This document shows positions 56,972 to 64,000 of a stretch of DNA of 64,000 bases, piece by piece (the stretch's first letter is position 1; every line of letters starts with the position of its first letter). Made by a program: the position numbers and the translations under genes. Source of the stretch: Rhipidocladum racemiflorum (lineage: Eukaryota; Streptophyta; Magnoliopsida; Poales; Poaceae); NCBI GenBank assembly GCA_036346355.1, contig CM070580.1:65984854-66048853 (forward strand), given 5' to 3'. Under the pieces are notes generated by a model that saw only the letters and a program-made list of their open reading frames with translations, was not told where the DNA came from and did not search any database.

Positions 56972-57342
56972 GATGCTATATCGGCCTGTTGGCCTTTTGT
57001 TTGCTTTTCTTGGAGCGCGAGTTGGTTTGACTTGACTCGGCTCATCAGTTGGGCCTAAGGTGGACAGAAAATATTGAAATAATGTTATTCACGAAACGTC
57101 TTGTGGGTAAAGCCGCATAGTGAAAATCTTTTTCAAAAGCCGTTTCCACAGTCATGAAAGTCTTGGTGCACTAGCACTAGCTAGATGTTTTCATATTTTT
57201 CATAAAATGGTTTGCAATTAGAAATTTTGGTATTGAAAAGTTTACCCTACAGATTATTCAATACTTTGCTATGTGTTGGCAAGATTGTTTTCAACTGTTG
57301 TGTCATGTGTAAGCAAAGATTGGTTTTATGCCATGTGTTGGT

Positions 57343-58259
57343 AGAAAATGGAAAACTTGTTGCTCACGTCATGGAGGACTGTGAGTTGTTATATTTATGC
57401 TTGCATACTTGTTATTTTATATCTGTTAAATTGCTTTTACTAAATTCGACTTTCTATTAATACAACCTACATATATTTATGCAAAATAACACTTGATAGC
57501 CTTTCTATTAATACAACCTACATATATTATATGTTTTGCAAAAGTCTTGTGAGTACATTTTTGTACTCAACTTGCTACGATTATGTGTTAATTTTGACTG
57601 CCTAGCATCATTTTTTTTGGAACTTACGGCAAGATCAATGTCGATGCATCGGTGGCGCTACAGGCTGACGTGACAGTTTGGAGGACTTTTCAAGCTGCCA
57701 TCTGCTCGAGGAGGTCCTCCCCTGGATTGCCCGTGTCATTTTCACTTAGTATACCAGGAACAAGAGTCAAGAGCTATCTCTCCTGTCTAATTTCTGATCT
57801 GTCCATCTATTCCATCGCGTGAACATTAAAGCTGCTGCACTACATGTATCGAGTGCAGGCAGCAGCGGCGGTGAGATACCGACTCACCGCCGCCGCTGCC
57901 TCTGCACTTCTGTGATACATGTAGTGCAACAAGCAGCTTTAATGTTCACGCGATGGAATAGATAGACAGATCGTAAATTAGACAGAGAGATAGCTCTTGA
58001 CTCTTGTTCCTGGTAAGTGCGTGAAAATGACACGGGCAATCCAGGGGAGGACCTCCTCGATGGATCGAAGATCTAATATATGTAGGTTGTATTAATAGAA
58101 AGGCTACTGCGGTTATTTTGCATAAATATATGTAGGTTGTATTAATAGAAAGTCGAATTTAGTAAAAGCAATTTAACAGATATAAAATAACAAGTATGCA
58201 AGCATAAATATAACAACTCACAGTCCTCCATGACGTGAGCAACAAGTTTTCCATTTTCT
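57343..58259. repeat. Long near-perfect inverted repeat (foldback)
   Basis: 57343-57875 is the reverse complement of 57883-58259, apart from a ~176-bp block only in the left arm (57530-57705). The inner ~170 bp of each arm (57706-57875 and 57883-58066) pair almost perfectly around a 7-base loop, from GAGGAGGTCCTCCCCTGG to GGCGGTGAG. Each arm also contains a direct repeat of CTATTAATACAACCTACAT. There is no ORF. Confidence 0.9.
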
Positions 58260-58890
58260 GCAATTTAGTCGTGTAAAGCCTTGACATACAGACCTGTTGA
58301 TATGCGCTCAATTCTCTAAAGTTGTTTGTGTTGCGTAAAGCCTTGATATTATATTTGTGTGGTAGGTTAGAATGAATGTTATTTTGTGGTTGTAGTTAAA
58401 TGGGATGTGTACTAGCATTGCTATGAACTGTTGATAGCTACTATTTCCGATTAGCTACTATTTTCATATGAATACTTTATTCTGCTGTTATATTTGTATG
58501 TATTAACTCCTGTTAAAATTCGGAATCTAGACCTCTGCAGAGCTTGCACTATTTTCATTCTAACTAATTTATACAATTTATAGAGAAGACATGGAAGGAG
58601 AAATGGTACAGAAAGACTTGCAAAACATACAAATAAAAAAAAATATAGAGAGAGGCCATAAAATATATGCAGAGAATAATATAGGAACGGAGGCAATGAA
58701 TATTATTCAATTGTTAGTAGCACCTACAATCTACAAAATAGAGGCAACGAATAATATAGGAACGGAGTTCATTCTCAGTTTGCTTTACAAACCATCCAAA
58801 AGGCCACAGTCTTCTCTTTGAGGTGCCCTTCTTATGCAATGTTTCCTTTGATTTCACAGTTTCAACCTTAGCACACACATCCACAAATCT
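58260..58890. other. CACTA-3 internal spacer
   Basis: AT-rich. AATAATATAGGAACGGAG occurs twice (~58675 and ~58750) as a short direct repeat. No gene is supported. Confidence 0.5.
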
Positions 58891-58904
58891 ATTGTTCTAC
58901 CACG

Positions 58905-59215
58905 GGGGAGGAGGAGACCAACCTTGTGATGGAGGAGGAGACATCGCTGGGGGAGGAGGAGACGCAGCAGTCGGGGGAGGAGGAGGCGCGTTCGCCGGGG
59001 GAGGAGGCGCCAACGCCGCGGCGGGGCTCGGGTAGGCGGCGGCGGGGCTCGAGTGTGCTCGGGGAGGCGGCGGCGGGGCTCGAGTGTGCTCGGGGAGGCG
59101 GCGGCGGGGCTCGAGTGTGCTCGGGGAGGCGGCGGAGGGGCTCGGGGAGGCGGCGGCGGGGCTCGAGTGTGCTCGGGGCGGCGGCGGGGCTCGGGGAGGC
59201 GGCGGCGCTCGTTAG
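58905..59215. repeat. GC-rich 31-bp tandem array
   Basis: GGGGCTCGAGTGTGCTCGG-GAGGCGGCGGC recurs at 59044, 59075 and onward with deletions. 58905-59035 is a looser GGAGGAGG-rich lead-in. Frames through it give Gly/Arg- or Pro/Ala-rich text and are incidental. Confidence 0.85.
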
Positions 59216-59284
59216 GGTTTGAAGTGTGCGTAGCGTTTGAAGTTTGATAGAAAACGATTCAAGTGTAGAAGTTTTATAGGGTTT

Positions 59285-59450
59285 GAATATCACAGACGGT
59301 TCTAAACTCGAACCGGCTGTGTTATGCTATATCACAGACGGTTTTCTTTTAGAACCGTCTATAAAATTAATATATTGCAGACGGTTCTGTTGTAGAACCG
59401 TCAGAAAGATGTTATATCACAGACGGTTCTAAAAGAGAACCGCCTGTGAT
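59285..59450. repeat. Internal CACTA-3 motif array
   Basis: Five or six ATCACAGACGGTTC/GAACCGTCT motifs, the same as at 53324-53850 but not adjoining a CACTA terminus. Confidence 0.85.
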
Positions 59451-59513
59451 ACCGCCACTTCTCCGGGTATCTTGATTGCTCCAACATCTCATACCCTACC
59501 TAACCAACATGCC

Positions 59514-59757
59514 CTACCTGCTAATGCCTGCAAGTTTATGAAGCTTGTTTACTAGCAGACCACCCTACCTTACCTGCTAATGCCTGCAAGTTTACGAAGC
59601 TTGTTTACTAGCAGACCACCCTACCTTACCTGCTAATGCCTGCAAGTTTACGAAGCTTGGTTACTAACAGACCACCCTACCTAAACGAACTGCTATCTCA
59701 ACATGTACCGAACATGCCCTAACTGCTGATATCTGCAAGTTTACAAAGCTTGGCTAC
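59514..59757. repeat. 56-bp tandem array
   Basis: CCTGCTAATGCCTGCAAGTT begins units at 59517, 59573 and 59629; a fourth, degenerate unit lies near 59715. Confidence 0.85.
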
Positions 59758-59944
59758 TAGCAGACAATATTATATTTAGGTTCTCGTATTTTTAATTATT
59801 AATCTACATTAAAGATTAATGTTTTTCAAAGCACGAAAAAAAATGAAATAAATACAAAAGTACTTAACATGAGTACACATAAGTACAAAAATATTACTTT
59901 ATTATGCATGCATGCATGCTCTTACTTGCAAGTTAACATTGAAA

Positions 59945-60680
59945 TTACAAAGTGAAAATTAGCCCTTCACGATGATCGACGCGTGTGTAGGTGACTTCCT
60001 CAATTTGTTCCTCTTGAACCATGCTGGCATTTCCGATAGGAGGCAAATCATCAAATTGATTGTACTCTTCCTCATCTACTACATTCTCAACTCCGACAAT
60101 CCTCCTTTTTCCCTGAACAACTACGTGGCGCTTCTTGTTGGACGAATTCGGTAACATAGAAGACTTGAACAACTTGGTTTGCGAGCACGAATGGTTCATC
60201 TTGGTATCCGACAAGTTCGAGGTCCACAGTAGTGATGCCGTACTTGTCAACCTTCACGTGCTGGAGGTGGACCCAACGACACCGAAATAGTGGGATCTTG
60301 AAAAGTACATAGTCAAGCTCCCAAATCTCCTCTATGAACCCATAGTAGGAGCTCCTCGTTGACCAATCTTGAACGCATCTATGCGGACCCCACTGTTCTG
60401 GTTTGTGCTCTTCAAATCCTGATCTATCATGTAAAATGTGTATCCATTTAAGTCATATCCTTTCCACGTGACAACTGTAAAAGATGGACCTTTTGCCAAC
60501 CATTTCAGGGTGTCATATGACGAGCTCCCAGTGATGGGTCACTCTTTGAACCAATTATTAAACTGAAGGTTATGCTGTCTTATGATCCAAGACTCCTGTC
60601 GTGCTGGATTCTCTTGCCTTAGCCATTGCTTGTGCTCGACGATGTACGGGGACACTACAGTCATGTGTTGTAGAACTGTG
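59945..60680 (-). pseudogene. C-terminal part of CACTA-3 transposase (DUF4218 end and DUF4216)
   Basis: On minus: EHKQWLRQENPARQESWIIR (DUF4218-like end), a stop after NNWFKE at 60539, then in continuing sequence a DUF4216 region (LAKGPSFTVVTWKGYDLNGY, DQDLKSTNQNSGVR) and an acidic tail (VVDEEEYNQFDDLPP) to 59945. TNP2 itself would lie to the right but is cut at 60681 by the copia insertion. Confidence 0.78.
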
Positions 60681-62310
60681 TGAAGGGAATATGCCCGAGA
60701 GGCAATAATAAATTGTTTATTATCATATTCCATGTTTATAATAGATGTTTATTTCTCATGCTAAAATTGTATTAATCGGAAACGTTAATACATGTGTGTT
60801 TAATAAACAAAAGGGTTCCTAGTAAAGCCTCTTTTTAAACTAGCTCGTTGATTAACTGATGATCAAGGTTTCCTGATCATGAACATTGGATGTTGTTAAT
60901 AACGGGGTCATGTCATTAGAAGAATGATGTGATGAACATACACCCAAGTTGGTATAGCAAATACGATCAAGTCATTTAGTTTGTTGCTGTATCAAACTCA
61001 TACGAAATAGCTCTTTTCCTTAGACCATGAGATCATGTCAATCACTAACTCCTAAGAGTACTTTGATGACATCAAACGTCACTCCGTAACAAGGTGACTA
61101 TAAAGATGGATTTAGGTACTATGAAAGTATTAGTTGAGGCTCATGAATCAAGAGTGGGATTTGTCCATCCGGATGATGAGAGATATACTGGGCCTCTCGG
61201 TGATATTACATAGACATCGCTTGCAAGCATGTGACTAGGTCACAAGAATGTCATATCACGGAACGAGTAAAGAGTACTTGTCGGTAACAGGAACGAACTA
61301 GGTATAGTTGATACTGATGATCGGATCCCGGACAAGTAAAATATCGTGAGACAAAAGGAATTGGTTATATCGTTTCTGGTTTACGCGATCACTAGTTCAT
61401 CGTTGAGTGAATGGGAGTCATTATGGATCTCGGATCCGTTGATGATTATTGATCCGAGAGGTGTCTCAATCATGTCCATTTTATTCACGAACCGTAGGGT
61501 GACACACTTAAGGTTCATCGATGCATTTGAGTGGATACGAAACAGGAGAAAAATATGGACTGATGCGAGGATTTATTTGAGTATCGCCGGAATAGTTTCG
61601 GGATATCGGAATAGTTAAAGGGGGTATATGTTAATGTTTGTTAATTAAAAGAATTAACAAATATTAAAATATCTGAAATAAAAATGTTTATTTATTTATG
61701 GGAGAAAACCCTTTCATTTCTTGAGTGGGGTTTTAATGGAAACCAAAGTGGGTTGTTTTAAAGTGAGTGGAGAGATCACTCACATGAAGAGAGGGAGGGC
61801 AAGGGGCACCCCATGCGCCGGCCACCCCTTGGCCTTGCCTCCTCCTCCTCCTATAAAAGGGAGGGAGGAGCTCCTCTCTTTGTTGTTCATCCATTTGACC
61901 CTTTGGTTGGTCCATTCTCCCTCCTCCTGCCGATCCGTTGAGCTGTGGCTTATGCGAAGCGCTGCTGAAATTATTTCTCCACCACCACCACCACTAAGCT
62001 GTAGTGTTGTTGGAGTTTTCCGGGGATCCTCTACTTCCGCTGCCCCGCTGGAATGAGGGATTGGAGGTCATCGTTGATCCGTACGTGTGACCAAGTACGG
62101 AGGCGCTGCCGTTTGTGGCGCTCATCTTCGCGACTTCGAAGTCGGGAGTGAACCTCTACATCAACCACGTTTGTTTGCGGGAACGTTATTCCCGCTTTCG
62201 GTCTACGAGGGTGAGTCCTTCTGAAACCGTTTACTTGCATCTCCTAGATTTGATCTTGGTGTTTGGTTGCAATCGTAGGAAAATTTTTGTTTTCCTTGCT
62301 TCGAAACCCA
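60681..62310 (+). repeat. 5' LTR of Angela-type copia element
   Basis: About 1,630 bp, from TGAAGGGAATATGCC to GAAACCCA. TATAAAA is at 61852-61858 with a C-rich upstream region. The 3' boundary is set by the primer-binding site 4 bp downstream. Confidence 0.85.
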
Positions 62311-62314
62311 TTAG

Positions 62315-62327
62315 TGGTATCAGAGCC
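62315..62327 (+). other. Primer-binding site (initiator Met-tRNA)
   Basis: TGGTATCAGAGCC, the classical plant copia PBS complementary to the 3' end of initiator methionine tRNA. Confidence 0.95.
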
Positions 62328-63493
62328 GTGTCTATGCGTAGATGTTTTGTACGGTTTAAAACAAATGTGGATGTGGGCGTTGATGATCATGTTATTGCAT
62401 ACTTTTGTGTATTTTGGATCATGGTGGCATAGTGGGATTTGAAGCGGCCCAGACTAACCTTACATGTCCTCGCACATGAGACTTGTTCCACGCTCGACAT
62501 GCAACTAGTATTGCATAAGTGGCTTTGCGGGTGTCTATTTCTCCTACTATAGTCATGATCTAATTTACAACGGTTTGCTAATAATGTTTTTATCACCGTT
62601 GTGGTTCTTGTTCGTAGGTAAGAATAGTTTTTCCTAGAAAGCCCAAAACCACGTAAAATATGCAAAAATAAATTAGAGGCGTCTAACTTGTTTTTGCAGG
62701 GCTTGTGATGTGATATGGTCATTGATACAAAGATTGTTGTATGAAATGAAATTTATTGTAAATTTAAAGAACCGGCAGGAGCCATTTGGTTGTTTTTATT
62801 TCTTTTATGGCCTGCGTGCTAAATATATGTCCATGTGATATATTGTAATGGAGGAAGACAATCAAGATGGCAGCATCATGGACCTTGGTGCCATGCTTAG
62901 GTGGAATGATGGAGATCATACCATGTCGCACAAGATGGAGATCAAGTGCTGAAAGGACCATATCATATCACTTTATTCATGCATGTGATGTTAATCCTTT
63001 TATGCATCTTATTTTGCTTGATTATGATCATGTCGATAGCACTATAAGATGATCCCTCCAAATTAATATCAAGATAATAATGTGTTCTTCCATAGTATGC
63101 ACCGTTAAGAAAGTTCGCTGCTTCAAGCACCACGTGATGATCGGGTGTGATAGACTCTACGTCGCATACAACGGGTGTAAGCCAGATTTACACACGCAAA
63201 TACTTTGGTTCTACTTGGCGAGCCTAGCATGTACAGACATGGCCTCGGAACACGAACCGAAAGGTAAAGCATGAGTCATATGGTTGATATGATGGACATA
63301 TTGATGTTCGCCTTTGAAACTATGCCGTCTCTCGTGATGATCGGTTTCGGTATAGTGAATTTGGTTCATGTAATCACTAAAGACAACTAGAGGGATGTTG
63401 TTTTTAAGTGGGAGTTCTCGTAGTAATTTTGAATTAACATTGAACTTAATCTATTATGAACTTAGTCTAAATAACTTTGCAAATACGTTGTAG
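62328..63493 (+). other. Copia untranslated leader
   Basis: Non-coding. It contains the conserved Angela-type segment near 63250-63410 and several short ATG-started frames, none with a domain. Confidence 0.7.
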
Positions 63494-64000
63494 ATGGCAC
63501 CCCTACTTTCAATTTCAATCTGCTCATGGAGAAAGAGAAACTAGCCACCAATGGTAGCAACTTTACCAATCGGGCCCTTAACTCGAGGATTCTCCTCGTG
63601 CTGCTCAAAGGAGCTATGTGCTAGAAGCACCGCTGGTGCCCCGCCCACGATGATGCCCCGAGGAGGAGAAAAATGTTTTCTTGACTCGCAAGGAGGACCA
63701 CAGCTTTAGTTCAATGCGGCATTTTGTATGGCCTTGAGCATGAGCTGCGAAACGCTTTGAGCACAACAATGCTTTTGATACAATGAGAGAGTTGAAAATG
63801 ATCTTCGACACCCATGCCGCAAGAGAGTTATGAAGCTTCGTAAAAGTTCTTTAGCTGCATGATGGAGGAAAACAGCTCCGTTAGTGAGCACGTACTCAAA
63901 ATGTTCGGGTACGCCGATAAACTCATAGCTTTGGGAATAACGATCCCCATTGAGCTAGGAATTCATCGTGTTCTCTGGGCCGCCACCAAGCTACAAGAGC
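63494..64000 (+). pseudogene. Angela-type gag, broken, incomplete
   Basis: The ATG at 63494 is followed within ~25 bases by a shift. The family motif is then readable (FNFNLLMEKEKLATNGSNFT), equivalent to the NFNLRSILEKEKLNGTNF start of this gag. Further homologous text (DTMRELKMIFDTHAARES, ~63775) is followed by stops near 63830 and 63855. At least two frameshifts and several nonsense codons are present. The rest lies outside the window. Confidence 0.75.

Larger units (their letters stand above)
53324..60680 (-). mobile_element. CACTA-3, truncated on the right by a copia element
   Basis: The left terminus CACTACTACAGAAAA is followed by ~500 bp of ATCACAGACGGTTC / GAACCGTCTGTGAT repeats. On minus, the order is TNP2 tail (60680-59945), a spacer with a second motif array and a long foldback, then ORF1 (56971-54158), the same gene order as CACTA-1. 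The right terminus lies beyond the Angela-type insertion at 60681. Confidence 0.8.
60681..64000 (+). mobile_element. Angela/BARE/RIRE1-like copia element, 5' part
   Basis: The 5' LTR, primer-binding site, ~1.17-kb leader and start of gag read left to right and run off the window. The LTR opening (GGGAATATGCCCGAGAGGCA), CCTTAGACCATGAGATCATG, and the leader block GTAATCACTAAAGACAACTAGAGGGATG are familiar from the Angela/BARE/RIRE1 clade of Pooid and rice genomes. Confidence 0.88.

Noticed and set aside
58889..59293. Gly/Arg-rich and Pro/Ala-rich ORFs
   Set aside because: Read-through of a 31-bp GC-rich tandem repeat; no domain or conserved start.

Overview
The window is plant nuclear DNA from a grass (Poaceae). 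It is almost entirely transposable elements. I see no intact host gene, rRNA, tRNA or CRISPR array. A grass is inferred from the element types: a Tat-lineage Ty3/gypsy element with an antisense Transposase_28-type ORF, an Angela/BARE/RIRE1-like copia LTR, CACTA elements carrying TNP2 plus Ulp1-like peptidase ORFs, long TGTAACACC-type LTRs, and hAT/MITE debris. The species cannot be told from sequence alone.

Layout. 1-3672: an LTR-like fragment, an Ac/Ds-like hAT end, a foldback MITE, a GAAATTTCGG-rich dispersed repeat, and a 1.05-kb inverted-terminal-repeat element flanked by a 12-bp direct repeat. 3673-15143: one complete Tat-type gypsy element on the minus strand. It has two LTRs of about 620 bp and a 5-bp duplication ATACG. 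Its gag-pro-RT-RNaseH-aRNaseH-integrase reading frames are broken by indels. Between pol and the 3' LTR it carries a plus-strand intron-containing ORF (PF04195-like), a second small plus-strand ORF and a 76-bp tandem array. 15144-17350: low-complexity and unassigned DNA. 17351-21528: a 4.2-kb solo LTR with a 5-bp duplication. 21690-36263: a decayed CACTA element (CACTA-1, coding on minus) with TNP2, a Ulp1-like peptidase ORF, two captured exons of a protein phosphatase 2A scaffold (A) subunit gene and a miRNA-like hairpin. It is split by four solo LTRs, each with its own 5-bp duplication. 37871-41519: another long solo LTR, inverted relative to the first. 41747-46390: two small non-autonomous hAT elements with 8-bp duplications, plus a decayed BED/DUF659 hAT transposase. 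48050-53323: a CACTA end followed by a plus-strand ORF1 pseudogene (Transposase_24-like region plus Ulp1-like peptidase) interrupted by an LTR (CACTA-2). 53324-60680: a third CACTA element (minus) with ORF1/Ulp1, a long near-perfect foldback and a truncated TNP2 tail. 60681-64000: the 5' LTR, primer-binding site, leader and start of a broken gag of an Angela-type copia element that leaves the window.

The elements form a nested stratigraphy. Complete solo LTRs with matching 5-bp duplications sit inside CACTA coding exons and allow relative dating. Most visible nonsense changes are C-to-T or G-to-A transitions, as expected of methylated, silenced DNA. The best candidates for new biology are the PP2A exon capture, the two foldbacks that could feed small-RNA pathways (one shares sequence with LTRs nearby), and the antisense gene set in the Tat element.
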